From Bauldia sp. (GTDB lineage Bacteria > Pseudomonadota > Alphaproteobacteria > Rhizobiales > Kaistiaceae): DNA of 64,000 bases. The position numbers were made by a program, and so were the translations under genes. Where the stretch lies: the NCBI GenBank assembly GCA_026126065.1, contig JAHCJY010000005.1:289394-353393 (forward strand), read 5' to 3'. Below the pieces are notes generated by a model. It was not told where the DNA came from. It made no database searches and worked only from the letters and a program-made list of their open reading frames with translations. Positions 47,430-56,661 of this stretch are shown one piece after another (position 1 is the first letter of the stretch; each line of letters starts with the position of its first letter).

Positions 47430-47635
47430 TGCGGCGATGGGGTACGCGCATCCTTCGCGCCCGGGACACGGTGCTCGTCTCAATCCGGGAACTCCGCGAT
47501 AGGGCGGCCGCTGAAGCCGGTTGTCGAGCGGCTTATGCTGTCGGTGTCTCGTCCCGGCGGCAGCGGGGATCGTCATCCCAGGGCCAGGCCGGAACGAAGT
47601 CGCTCGATATCGTGAAGACGATCGATGCTGTTTGA
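47429..47635 (+). pseudogene. Short frame, probable decayed end of a DUF3987 copy
   Basis: A 68-codon frame from GTG 47429. It ends GTKSLDIVKTIDAV with a TGA at 47633. The intact DUF3987 protein ends GTKINGVAFRRAYKIVRPPDAV. Both genes also have the same junction: GATGCAGTTTGAT at 47027 and GATGCTGTTTGAT at 47624 each contain the ATG of the next frame and the stop of the previous one. I infer that this frame is the tail of a second, degraded copy. It could instead be a small unrelated gene. Confidence 0.35.
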
Positions 47636-48024
47636 TGCCGCCAAGGTGCTTCTGGAACTGAAGGGACATATCATCTTACGGGCGATGAACTTGGGCAGGT
47701 GCTATTGATGCTATTCCTGCTACTGGAACCGAGGGTAAAACTGTCGGTTCCACCCGGCCGACCGGCCGGCGTAGTCGCTGCGGCAAGTCGGCGCCGGCAC
47801 CTGGCGAAGAAGACGATGACAAGGTGCAACTTGGCGCATCTCGCCAGAAGAGCGGGCCCCAAGACCCACGGCTAGCGGCCTGCGCTGGGGAGCCCCGCAC
47901 GTTCCAAGCCGAAGCCCGGCTGATCGCGCGTGGCCTCGTTCGGTATGGGCTGCATGGGCGCGGAGGTCTCAGGCGGGACGGAGCCCGCCGACTGACCGCA
48001 ATGCGCTCCGCCGGGTTCCGCTGA
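47625..48024 (+). pseudogene. Frameshifted second copy of the 47028-47429 gene
   Basis: From ATG 47625 the frame reads MLFDAAKVLLELKG and stops at 47706. A frame one base over then carries GAIDAIPATGTEGKTVGSTR and ends with EARLIARGLVRYGLHGRGG before TGA 48022. The latter matches ETRLLKRGVVRFGAHGRI of the gene at 47028, and the two starts (MQFD, MLFD) also match. The two halves are split by a frameshift near 47690. The copy is therefore broken. Confidence 0.5.
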
Positions 48025-48309
48025 CGACCTCCAGGCGGAGGGGAGGGGGCTGCGGAGGTGCAGTGGTACGCGCGGGCGCGCGATATGGCACAGCGTGCAG
48101 TGATAAATGCGCGCGAGAGCTCGGTCCGGCAGGACGAGATCAAGTGTGGATCGGCACGTGCGTGAGGTTGAGGAGCGACCTCCCGCGGCACCGCGTGGAA
48201 GCGGTGTCCCCGACGCCGGGCCGAATTCGGTTACCGGAGCGCTGGGGCCAAACTGGCAATATGATCGACAAGTGCCGGAGAAGGGGCGGGTCCACCGGCC
48301 AGCGTCTGC
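48025..48309. other. Right border region of the mobile element
   Basis: About 285 bases with no coding frame I can support and no tRNA or second attachment core that I can see. It contains the end of the recognisable element and the short approach to the cupredoxin-like gene, which ends at 48310. Confidence 0.35.
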
Positions 48310-49014
48310 CTAGGGGAGCACCTCGAGGAAGAACACCGGGCTCTCCGCCGCATCGTGGGCCTCGGCAGTGAAGCGGCCCGGGAACTCGGCGTTGAAGAGA
48401 AGCGTCGCGGGGGATTGTGGCGCGACCGTCACTTCGAGGTCAATGCCGTGGAGGTGGACGACCTGCGTTTCCTGGCTGGTGAGACGGAGTTCAACGGTCT
48501 CGCCTTGCCGAACGCGGATCGTCGGCGGGAGTTCGCGCGTGATCTCGATCGCGATGTCGAAAACACGCCGGTCACTGCTGAGCGGCGCCGTAGCGGACGC
48601 GCGGAAGGCGACCCGAGCGTCGATAAGGTGGCCATTCACCACGAAGGCACGGTCGTCGAGGGCGGTGAGGCCAACGTAGACCTCGTAGTGACCGTTAGGC
48701 TCAAGCGTCAGGCGATATCCATTCGAAGTAAGGAAGCTCTCATGGATCCCATTGACGTAAATGGGAGCGCGGCCAATGCCCGGAACATGCACCGGGCCGT
48801 CCGCTTCGGTGCCTAAGCGGAAGTGCTCGAAGGCAAAGACGAGGTCAAATGTCCCAGGCGCTGCCTCCGTGAGGCTCATCGACATGGTTGGCGCTGCTTC
48901 GCCTTCGAGCTCGAGCACCTGGGCAGGATCGGTTGTGACGACCACATGTGCCTGGGACACTGCAACTGTGAAACAGCCGAAAACGGCCGTCGCCAGAATG
49001 AGAGACTTCTTCAT
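48310..49014 (-). CDS. Secreted protein with a cupredoxin-like C-terminal domain
   Basis: A 234-residue protein. The signal peptide starts MKKSLILATAVFGCF and ends near SQAHVV. The middle part holds beta-rich sequence with LEPNGHYEVYVGLTALDDR. From about residue 160 the sequence (LPPTIRVRQGETVELRLTSQ, VVHLHGIDLEVTVAPQ, FPGRFTAEAHDA) fits a cupredoxin-like fold. His residues (VVHLHG, EAHDA) are present but no type-1 Cys ligand, so it may bind no copper or bind it differently. It follows a good GGGAGGA ribosome site at 49014. Confidence 0.7.
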   Translation of the reverse strand: MKKSLILATAVFGCFTVAVSQAHVVVTTDPAQVLELEGEAAPTMSMSLTEAAPGTFDLVFAFEHFRLGTEADGPVHVPGIGRAPIYVNGIHESFLTSNGYRLTLEPNGHYEVYVGLTALDDRAFVVNGHLIDARVAFRASATAPLSSDRRVFDIAIEITRELPPTIRVRQGETVELRLTSQETQVVHLHGIDLEVTVAPQSPATLLFNAEFPGRFTAEAHDAAESPVFFLEVLP

Positions 49015-49212
49015 TGTGTCCTCCCGAGCGGCGAGGTCGCGCGTTCGCTACCGAAAAGGGTGGGCCGAAGCCGGACCCGACGGGCGTGTCGGCCGTACCT
49101 CCCTGTCGAAGTCGAAAAACCCATAGAATGACCGCAATCGCAAGTGCGGGGCCGACAATGCCGTTTCGGGCCAAGCACAATCGCGCGAGCGTTTCGGCGC
49201 TCTCCCTCAAAA

Positions 49213-50568
49213 CTAGGGTGTGGTGAGGGCAGGTGCGGCACCCGTGAAGTCCGTGCCGGCAGTGATTGCTCCTGCGAAACCGGCGCCCTCGATCAGGGTG
49301 TCGACGAAATCCACATTGGTGAGATTTGCATTCACGAAGTCGGCCCCGCGAAGGTCCGTGCGCGCCAGGGTCGCATCGGACAAGTCCGCGCCGGCAAAGA
49401 CCGCCCCTGTCGCGAGGGCATCCGAAAGGATCGCCCCGCGAAGGTCCGCGCCGGCAAAGCGCGCGTCCTCGAGCGTTGCGTAGCGCAGCGTGGCGAAGAA
49501 TAGGCTCGCGCCGTCGAGGACCGCTCCCCCGAGATCGACCCCGTCGAGGCTCGCGCCGTCGAAGAGCGCCCCGGAAAGGTTGGTGTTGCCGACCAGGGCG
49601 CTGCTGAGACCGGCCCCGGTAAAGTCGGCCGCGGCCGCGGTCGCGGCGAAGATGCTGGCGCTCGCGAGATCCGCACCGCGCAGGACCGCGCCCGTGAGAT
49701 CGGTCCGGTTGAGATTGGCCCCGCCCAGTCGCGCTCCGGTGAGGTCGGCGCCGGCAAGGCTCGAACCGTGCAGGACCGCACCCTCGAGGTCGGCGTTCGT
49801 GAGGTCGGCGCCCGAAAGGTCGCGCCACCGGAGGTCCGCGTCGGCGAGGTCGCAGCCGGGGCACTGTGTCGACGCGCCGGCAAGAAACGCCGCAAGCCGG
49901 CCGCTGAACGGCGGGCGCGGGCGTGTATCGGGCGCGGGGTCGGCGAGGCCGAGCGGCCCCGCCGGCAGCACCGCGGGATCGACGGCCGACACCGCGAGGG
50001 TGACCGAAGCCTGCCCGTCGGCGGGCTCGATCCAGTCAAGAACGTAGCGGGCTCCGTCCATTTCGATGCTGCATCGCGATTGAGGGCCCGGCGCGGCAGG
50101 GCCGGCGCAGGCCCACGCGCCCGCAACGGTCTCGCCGAGTTCCGCGAAGGCCGCCGGGGTCGCAGCCGCCGTGACGGTGTAGCCGACCAGCCGTCCCGCA
50201 GCGTCGATATCGAACGCGAACGCGGCCGGTGCGCCCCCGACCATGTTCAGGCTCGTCCGGCCCGCGAGCGCTGCGTTGCGCCGCGCAAGCGCCTCGGTTT
50301 CGGCCGTGTCGTCATGGCGGAAGGCGATCGTCCGGAGGCCGGCATCGTCCGGCATGCACTCGATGAATCGTTCGAACTGCCAGAGCCGCCGCACGCCGTC
50401 CCCGGTCGGACAGGACGGGTCGACGAAGATACCCGCGCCCAGCTGTGTGACGTGCGTTCCGATGACGATGTCGAGCACGGGCGGAGCATCGGCGAGCGCC
50501 GCGCCGGCCGGCAGCACGACGCCCGCGAACGCGAGCAGGACCCAGCTCGTACGTGCCCGCAGAACCAT
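49213..50568 (-). CDS. Secreted pentapeptide-repeat protein
   Basis: A 451-residue exported protein. The signal peptide (VLLAFAGVVLPAGAALADA) comes first, then a 200-residue domain with Cys pairs (DPSCPTG, IECMPDD), then a pentapeptide-repeat region from about residue 245 to the end. The repeat pattern is A(D/N)LXX: DLRWRDLSGADLTNADLEGA, GADLTGARLGGANLNRTDL. Such repeats form a right-handed quadrilateral beta-helix. A role in the periplasm is likely; target unknown. I chose ATG 50568, which has GAGAGGAAC before it; an ATG at 50589 would add seven residues. Confidence 0.8.
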   Translation of the reverse strand: MVLRARTSWVLLAFAGVVLPAGAALADAPPVLDIVIGTHVTQLGAGIFVDPSCPTGDGVRRLWQFERFIECMPDDAGLRTIAFRHDDTAETEALARRNAALAGRTSLNMVGGAPAAFAFDIDAAGRLVGYTVTAAATPAAFAELGETVAGAWACAGPAAPGPQSRCSIEMDGARYVLDWIEPADGQASVTLAVSAVDPAVLPAGPLGLADPAPDTRPRPPFSGRLAAFLAGASTQCPGCDLADADLRWRDLSGADLTNADLEGAVLHGSSLAGADLTGARLGGANLNRTDLTGAVLRGADLASASIFAATAAAADFTGAGLSSALVGNTNLSGALFDGASLDGVDLGGAVLDGASLFFATLRYATLEDARFAGADLRGAILSDALATGAVFAGADLSDATLARTDLRGADFVNANLTNVDFVDTLIEGAGFAGAITAGTDFTGAAPALTTP

Positions 50569-50746
50569 CGTTCCTCTCTGCCTCAGCATGCGCCACCCAT
50601 GCGTATCCTCATAGAAGCGTCACGGCTTCCGATGTCAGGTCCGTGATCTCGCACGTGCTTGCGTTTCCTGCACGAAGGTCCTACCGGGCGAGTACGCGGA
50701 AGCCGCCATCGGCATAAATGTTCTACATGGCCATACGTCATCGCAA

Positions 50747-52351
50747 GTGACGCTGAAGCACGACCTCGCGCCGCTCGCGGCCCAACTCGCACTGGCACGT
50801 CGTCGTGTCCGGCTGAACCTCTCATTGGACGCGGCGGTTCGCGGGGCAGCGTCCGGCGCAGGTCTTTGGGTCTTCCTCGAAGCGATCCGCCGGAACCTGC
50901 CGGACGGCTTCCGCCGCATGATGGACGCCATCGGTCTCGGCGGGGTCGAGCTTCCTCTGCGCCAGGCGATGATCGCGTCGATCGTCGTCGCGGTCGTCGT
51001 CGCGCTTTCCATCGGCCTTGCTGCCCTGGCGCGGTCGCCGGGCGAGGGGCGGCTTGCCCAGCGCGCCGATCGCGCCTTCGGCCTCCGCGAGCGCCTGTCG
51101 ACCGCCCTCGAAGTCGCCGGCTCGGGGGCGAAAGGTCCGATCGAGACTGCCTTGCTCCGCGATGCCACGACGGCGTCGGCCTCGGTCGATATCCGCCGGC
51201 TCGAGCGGCTCCGCCTGCCGTCGCCCGTCTGGCTCCTGGCGGTCTTCCTCGCCGTCGGCCTGGTGCTCCAGCTCGCGCCAGTGACCCAAACGCCGCCTCG
51301 CGCCGCTGGGCAGCGGTCGGGTGTTGCGGTGGCGAACGCGCCATCGGCTCCCGCTCCGCTCACGGCCGCCGAACGGACGGCAATCGTTGCCGAAATCCAG
51401 CGCGCCGCCGAGGCCATCCGGACCGAGGCCGCATTGGCGGCGGATCCGACCCTGGAAGGTGTCGGCCGGACCCTCGAAGGCATCGGCAACGAGCTTGCCG
51501 CCGGCGCCGACGTCGACCGCGACGAACTCATGGCGGAACTCGGCGCCCTTCTGGACTACGCGGCACCGGCTACGTCCGCGGCCCTGCCGCCTGACGCGCC
51601 GATTGCCACCGCGACGGCGACCGCCGCGCTGGAAGCACTCATGGCGGCCGTCGACCCGGCGGCTCGCACGGCAACGCCTCAGCTCACGACCGGGCCGGGC
51701 GAGGACAATGACAACGCCGCCGGTCCCCTATTCGACGAGGACCATCAGCCGCCGACGGTGGTGGGACGCACTGCCGAGCGCGGCGTCGGGGATGGAACGC
51801 GACAGGCCCCGACCGAGCGGATGCAGGGAAATGTCGGCGGCATCCAGGTACAGCTCGACGACGACCTCGAGGGCGACGACGTGGTCAACGAGGCGCGTGC
51901 TGGCGGGATCGCGCGTCCCAATGCAGAAGCGGGCAATCTCGGCGTCGAGACCGCGCCGCAGCCCCGCCAGCGAACGGCCGCGGGGCCGGGCCTTGGCGAC
52001 AATCCGCCGCCGAACGGCGGCACGCAGCGCACCGAACTGGCGGGGGAGACGCCGGGCGGCGGCGTCCAGGCCGACAACCCGTTCCCGACCATCACCTCCG
52101 GGTCGCTGGAGTACGAGATCGATCACGGAATGGAACTCGCGGGGGCCGTGAACCCGCAGGGCCGCCGGATCCAGATCGACATTCCGCCGACGCCGCAGGA
52201 GCAGGCCGCCGCCGCACTCGCGCCGGAGGCGGCGGCCGCGTGGCGCCGCATCCCCGAGGCCGCGATCGCACGACTTCTGCTCGACCCCGCCGCCCGCGAT
52301 TTCGTCGCGCGCTATTTCGGCGTCGGCGAACTGGTGGCGGAGGCGCCGTGA
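50747..52351 (+). CDS. Membrane protein of the VWA cluster, function unknown
   Basis: A 534-residue protein starting from a GTG at 50747. Hydrophobic segments are near residues 33-45, 75-95 and 165-180. The C-terminal 330 residues are low-complexity and highly Gly/Asn/Gln-rich with acidic patches, ending in a conserved-looking helical part (AAAWRRIPEAAIARLLLDPA, FVARYFGVGEL). The layout of short cytosolic helices, a membrane pair and a long periplasmic tail resembles the DUF4175-like partner of MoxR/VWA systems, though I am not certain. The stop overlaps the next GTG by four bases. Confidence 0.65.
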   Translation: MTLKHDLAPLAAQLALARRRVRLNLSLDAAVRGAASGAGLWVFLEAIRRNLPDGFRRMMDAIGLGGVELPLRQAMIASIVVAVVVALSIGLAALARSPGEGRLAQRADRAFGLRERLSTALEVAGSGAKGPIETALLRDATTASASVDIRRLERLRLPSPVWLLAVFLAVGLVLQLAPVTQTPPRAAGQRSGVAVANAPSAPAPLTAAERTAIVAEIQRAAEAIRTEAALAADPTLEGVGRTLEGIGNELAAGADVDRDELMAELGALLDYAAPATSAALPPDAPIATATATAALEALMAAVDPAARTATPQLTTGPGEDNDNAAGPLFDEDHQPPTVVGRTAERGVGDGTRQAPTERMQGNVGGIQVQLDDDLEGDDVVNEARAGGIARPNAEAGNLGVETAPQPRQRTAAGPGLGDNPPPNGGTQRTELAGETPGGGVQADNPFPTITSGSLEYEIDHGMELAGAVNPQGRRIQIDIPPTPQEQAAAALAPEAAAAWRRIPEAAIARLLLDPAARDFVARYFGVGELVAEAP

Positions 52352-55300
52352 CGCTCCTCCTCCCGGCCTGGCTGGCCGTTGCCGGCCTCGTCTTCGTCGT
52401 ACTTGCGCTTCATGTCCGGAAGCGCAACCGGATCGAGGTGTCGAGCATCCTCCTGTGGCAGCGGCTTCAGGTCGCCTCGGCGCCGCAGCGGACGCTGAAG
52501 CGGCCGCCGATCACGCTGCTTCTCATCCTCCAGCTTCTCATTGTCCTCCTGGCCGCCCTTGCCCTCGCGCGGCCGCTCCTCGGTGCTCCCGCAACGCCGC
52601 ATCACCGGGTCTACCTCCTCGACGCCTCCGCCAGCATGCAGGCGACGGACGAGCGGCCATCCCGGTTCGGGGACGCGATCGCGTTCATCCGACGCGAGGC
52701 CGAGACGCTGCCGGATGGCAACCGGATGTCCGTCATCCTCATCGGATCCGGTCCCACGATCGTCGTGGCGCGTCAGGACCGCGGCGCGGGCATCCTGCCG
52801 ATCCTCGACGGCCTCTATGCCGCCGACACCGGCGCCGACTGGGCGGCAGCCGCTGAGCTTCTGCCCGCCGTCGTACGGGACGGCGAATCGACCGACATCG
52901 TCATCGTCACCGATGGCGCGGACGGCGGCGCGGCGACGGTGGCGTTCGGCGACACGCCGGTGACGCACCGCGTGGTCGCGTCCGGTGCGCCGCCAAATCT
53001 CGCCCTGTCCGCTTCGGCGACCGCCGTGCCGGGAGAGCCGGGTCTCTGGCGCTTCCAAGTACGGATCGACGGTGCGCCCACGGCGTCCGTCCCGCTCGCG
53101 GTCCGCTTCGTGGCCGATGGCGCGACCCGCTCCATCGACTGGGCCGCGGTCGAGGTGCCGGCCGCCTCGGCCGCGGACTTCACGTTCGAACTGGACCTGC
53201 CGCAGGCCGGGGCGGTCGAGATCGTGCTGCCGGATGATGCCGGGCCGGCCGACAACGCAGTGTTCTTCGCCGTCGCGCCGGAACCTCGGGTGATCCGCGT
53301 GCTGCGCGTCGGCCCCGATGAATCGGCGGTCGACGCCGCCCTTGCCGCGATCGATGGCCTCGCCATGTTCGTCGCGCCGTCGCTGCCGCCCGATGCTGCC
53401 CTCTATGACCTCTTGATCGTCGATGGCGTCGTCGTTCCGGCGCGCCCGGCCACCAACGTCCTGTGGCTGGGCGCGGCGCACCCTCAGGCCGGCGATGCGC
53501 CGGTCCCGGCCGGAGCCGTCGAGGCAAGCAGGTGGCTGGACGATCATCCTCTTTCCGCCGACATCGACTGGGGCGACTTCCTGCCCGAGGCGGCCTTCAT
53601 CGTGCCGAGTCTGCCCGGTGCCGAGGTCATCGTGGAATCCGGCCGCGCGCCGCTCCTGCAGGCGCGCATGACGCCGACCGGTCGCGAGATGTGGCTCGCG
53701 GCGGATCTCGACGGCGAGGCATGGACCGGAAGCCCCGCGTTCCCGCTGTTCTTCCGCAATGTCGTCGCCTGGCTCGGGGTCGAGACGGGGGCCGCTGCCC
53801 GGCCCTGCACGGCGGGGAGCCCGTGCGCGATCGAGGCGCGCTTTGCCGGCGGTCCCGTCGTCTCCGTCGCGGATGGAACGGCGGTATCGGGTGCCGGCGG
53901 GTTCGTCCCCCTCCACGCGGGGATCTACGCCATCGGCGGTGGCGCATCGTTCGTCGCGGTCAACGCGGCCGAAGGTGAAACCGCGCTGGCGCCGCAGTTC
54001 GCATCGACGGCCGATCGCATCGCCGCATCGAGCTGGACGCGCGAACTCTGGTGGTGGCTGCTCGCCGCGGTCCTCGCGCTTCTGCTCGTCGAGGGCCTCC
54101 TGGCGGGCCGTGGCGCTGAGCGCTTCCTCCAGGCCCAGGCGCTCAGGCCGTCCAATCCGCTGGCCGGCCGGTACCGCTTCCTCCTTCTGCTCCGCGTTCT
54201 GGCGGTGATCCTGACGGGCCTCGCGGTCCTCAACGTTCCTCTGCCGTCGCGGGAGCGCGCGGAGGATGTCGTCATCGTCGCGAGCCAGCCGACGATCGGT
54301 GCCCTCGCGCTCGATCCGCTCGAAGCCACGGGTGGCGCGCGCATCGGTCTCGTCGCCCTCGACGATCCGCCGCGGGCGGCCGGCGATCTTGCCGACGGAG
54401 CGCTCTTCGCGGACAGCGCCGGAACTCCCTTCGGCAATGACGTCGAGGGTGCGCTTCGACTTGCGGCCGCAATGCTACCGGCCGACCGGGCAGGGCGGAT
54501 CGTCCTGGCGGCGGCCGGCCCCGAGTCCGTTGGCGATGCCGCCACGGCCATCGCCACGCTGGCCCGGCGCGGAATTGCTGTCGACGTCGCCGCCGCCGAC
54601 GCGATGCCGGCTGGGGAGGTCCTCGTTGCCGACCTCCGTGTTCCCGCGACCGTCCTTGCCGGCGACACCTTCCCGCTGCGCGTTTCCATCGTTGCCGGCG
54701 GTCCGACCGTCGCGACCGTGACAATCCTCCGCGACGGCGTGCCCATCGTGGCGCAGGATATCGACCTCGCGGCCGGCTCGAACCGCGTCGAGGCCCGCAT
54801 CGCCGACGTCGCGGCGGGCCGGTCGACCTTCGAGGTGACAGTGTCGGCCCCGGGCGACACGGTGGCAGCGAACAACCGGGCGACCGCGACGATCGACGCA
54901 GGCGCGGCGCCGCGCATCGCCATCATCACGCCCGACGCATCGTGGGGCTTCTACTTCGCCGATGCACTCGCCATCCAGGGGCTCGAGGCCGAGGTGCTTC
55001 TGCCGCGCGAAGCCCCGTGGGATCTCGACGGCTGGCTCGCCTACGACCTCGTCGTGACGATGAACCTGCCGGCGCTTGCGCTCGACACGGTGCAGCAGGA
55101 TCTCCTCGAGGTCGCCGTGCGCGACCACGGCCGGAGCCTCTTCCTCCTCGGCGGCGAAAACAGCTTCGGCCCGGGCGGCTACTACCAGACCGCGTTCGAG
55201 CGGATGTCGCCGCTGTCGAGCCGGACGCCGCGCGATGCGCCCGCCTCGGCCATCATCTTCGTGCTCGACCGCTCGGGCTCGATGCAGGCGGCCGCGCCCG

Positions 55301-56661
55301 GCGGCACGCGGCTCGACATCGCGAAGGTCGCGACCAACCACGCCATCGGGCTCCTCGAGGACAACACCGAGGTGGGCGTGATCGCGTTCGATTCAGCCGC
55401 CCACGTCATTGCCCCGCTCCGCCCCAGGAGCGAGTCGCTCGACGTCGCCGATGCCATCGGCGCGATGGTCGCGGGGGGCGGAACGGCGATGTTCCCGGCC
55501 CTCGAGGAGGCCATCGCGCAGCTCGGAGAGTCGGAAGCCGCCATCCGCCACATCGTGCTGATGACCGACGGGCTCGCCGAGCCGGCGGACTTCTACCCCA
55601 CGCTCCAGCGGGCGCGGTCCGCGAACCTCACCATCTCCACGGTAGCCATCGGCCAGGGCGCCGATGCGGCGCTCCTGCGCCAGATCGCCAATATCGGCGG
55701 CGGCGCGTTCAGCGCGACCGAGGACTTCTCGGCGCTGCCGGCAATCCTCGCCCGCGAGGCGCTGCTCCTGTCGGGCTCGCCGATCCGCAACGGGTCGACC
55801 CCCGTCGCCTGGGCGGACAGGAGCGGCGGTGCCTTCGACGGCATCGGCGACCTGCCGCCGGTGCGCAGCTTCGTGGTGACCACGGCCCAGCCGCGGGCCG
55901 ACGTGCATCTCACCGTGACCGACGAAGACGGGGCGGTCGTTCCGCTCCTAGCGTCATGGCGCCATGGCGCGGGCCAGGTGATGGCCTTCGCCACCCACGG
56001 CGCTGGCGCGGGCACCCGCGACTGGATCGGCGCGCCGGACTTCCCCCGGATGTGGTCGCAACTGGTCCGCCATTTCCTGCCGGACGCCGAGGGCGCGGGG
56101 CTTCACCTCCTGCTCGGGCGCAGCGGCGACATCGTCCGCGTCGAGGCCGACCTCGTCGGCGCCGACGGCCAGCCGATAGCCGGGCGTACGCTCGTCGCGA
56201 CCGCCGATGGCCCGACGGGTGGAGTCGTCGTAGCGCTTCTGGAGACGGCGGATGGACGGCATGAGGGCACGTTCCCGGCGGCCGAAACCGGCGCGTACAC
56301 GGTGACGGTCGCAGGCGTCGAGGCCGCCGCTACGGCATCAATTACCGTGCCCTATCCTGCCATGCTCGATTTCAGCCGCGCCGATCCGGCCCGGCTCGCC
56401 GCCGTCGCCGCAGCGACCGGCGGTGGTGCTTACATCGCCGGCGAAAACCTCTTCACGACCGCGCCGGTCTGGTCCTCGCGGCCGGGCTGGTCGCTGTGGG
56501 CGGCGCTGGCCCTTGCCGTGTTCATGCTCGACCTTGTCATCCGTCATGCCCCGCGTCTCCTGGGCTTCCTCGGAAGCCGCGGCGCGAGGCCGGGAGGTAT
56601 CGACGCGGGACCAGCCACGTCCCGGGATTGGGCCGCAAACCTGGAGAGACCAAATGCCTGA
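52348..56661 (+). CDS. Giant fused double von Willebrand A membrane protein
   Basis: A 1437-residue protein, start GTG 52348. The N-terminal half matches BatA-like proteins: a BatA N-terminal region with membrane segments at about 1-20 and 54-76 and LLDASASMQATD (MIDAS, residues 92-96). Two more membrane segments follow at about 566-588 and 609-628. The second half has a glutamine amidotransferase-like segment near 860-920, then a VWA domain with FVLDRSGSMQAA (MIDAS near 974), GGTAMFPAL and IVLMTDG. A C-terminal membrane segment lies near 1377-1395. In many bacteria these are two separate proteins; here they are one chain. No MoxR ATPase or DUF58 gene is next to it. Confidence 0.82.
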   Translation: MTLLLPAWLAVAGLVFVVLALHVRKRNRIEVSSILLWQRLQVASAPQRTLKRPPITLLLILQLLIVLLAALALARPLLGAPATPHHRVYLLDASASMQATDERPSRFGDAIAFIRREAETLPDGNRMSVILIGSGPTIVVARQDRGAGILPILDGLYAADTGADWAAAAELLPAVVRDGESTDIVIVTDGADGGAATVAFGDTPVTHRVVASGAPPNLALSASATAVPGEPGLWRFQVRIDGAPTASVPLAVRFVADGATRSIDWAAVEVPAASAADFTFELDLPQAGAVEIVLPDDAGPADNAVFFAVAPEPRVIRVLRVGPDESAVDAALAAIDGLAMFVAPSLPPDAALYDLLIVDGVVVPARPATNVLWLGAAHPQAGDAPVPAGAVEASRWLDDHPLSADIDWGDFLPEAAFIVPSLPGAEVIVESGRAPLLQARMTPTGREMWLAADLDGEAWTGSPAFPLFFRNVVAWLGVETGAAARPCTAGSPCAIEARFAGGPVVSVADGTAVSGAGGFVPLHAGIYAIGGGASFVAVNAAEGETALAPQFASTADRIAASSWTRELWWWLLAAVLALLLVEGLLAGRGAERFLQAQALRPSNPLAGRYRFLLLLRVLAVILTGLAVLNVPLPSRERAEDVVIVASQPTIGALALDPLEATGGARIGLVALDDPPRAAGDLADGALFADSAGTPFGNDVEGALRLAAAMLPADRAGRIVLAAAGPESVGDAATAIATLARRGIAVDVAAADAMPAGEVLVADLRVPATVLAGDTFPLRVSIVAGGPTVATVTILRDGVPIVAQDIDLAAGSNRVEARIADVAAGRSTFEVTVSAPGDTVAANNRATATIDAGAAPRIAIITPDASWGFYFADALAIQGLEAEVLLPREAPWDLDGWLAYDLVVTMNLPALALDTVQQDLLEVAVRDHGRSLFLLGGENSFGPGGYYQTAFERMSPLSSRTPRDAPASAIIFVLDRSGSMQAAAPGGTRLDIAKVATNHAIGLLEDNTEVGVIAFDSAAHVIAPLRPRSESLDVADAIGAMVAGGGTAMFPALEEAIAQLGESEAAIRHIVLMTDGLAEPADFYPTLQRARSANLTISTVAIGQGADAALLRQIANIGGGAFSATEDFSALPAILAREALLLSGSPIRNGSTPVAWADRSGGAFDGIGDLPPVRSFVVTTAQPRADVHLTVTDEDGAVVPLLASWRHGAGQVMAFATHGAGAGTRDWIGAPDFPRMWSQLVRHFLPDAEGAGLHLLLGRSGDIVRVEADLVGADGQPIAGRTLVATADGPTGGVVVALLETADGRHEGTFPAAETGAYTVTVAGVEAAATASITVPYPAMLDFSRADPARLAAVAAATGGGAYIAGENLFTTAPVWSSRPGWSLWAALALAVFMLDLVIRHAPRLLGFLGSRGARPGGIDAGPATSRDWAANLERPNA

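Larger units (their letters stand above)
40934..48309. mobile_element. Integrated mobile element with integrase and replication module
   Basis: A roughly 7.4-kb block between the MMPL gene and the cupredoxin-like gene, with genes all on the plus strand: integrase, unknown protein, AlpA, ParB-like protein, Toprim/primase-like protein, DUF3987 protein, then small and decayed frames. The integrase - AlpA - primase - helicase-like order is typical of satellite or P4-like integrative elements of Hyphomicrobiales. No capsid, tail or conjugation genes are present. Borders are approximate: the left from the candidate core, the right from the last recognisable remnant and the neighbouring gene. Confidence 0.75.

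Noticed and set aside
41091..48309. Complete prophage
   Set aside because: No capsid, portal, terminase, tail or lysis gene is present; the content fits a satellite-type integrative element.
49011..49241. 76-codon minus-strand frame between the cupredoxin-like and pentapeptide genes
   Set aside because: Another frame of the same stretch has a hydrophobic run, but neither has a good start or family match; I treat the gap as intergenic.
49220..49880. CRISPR-like or tandem DNA repeats
   Set aside because: The short repeated units are the coding signature of pentapeptide repeats, not direct repeats with spacers.
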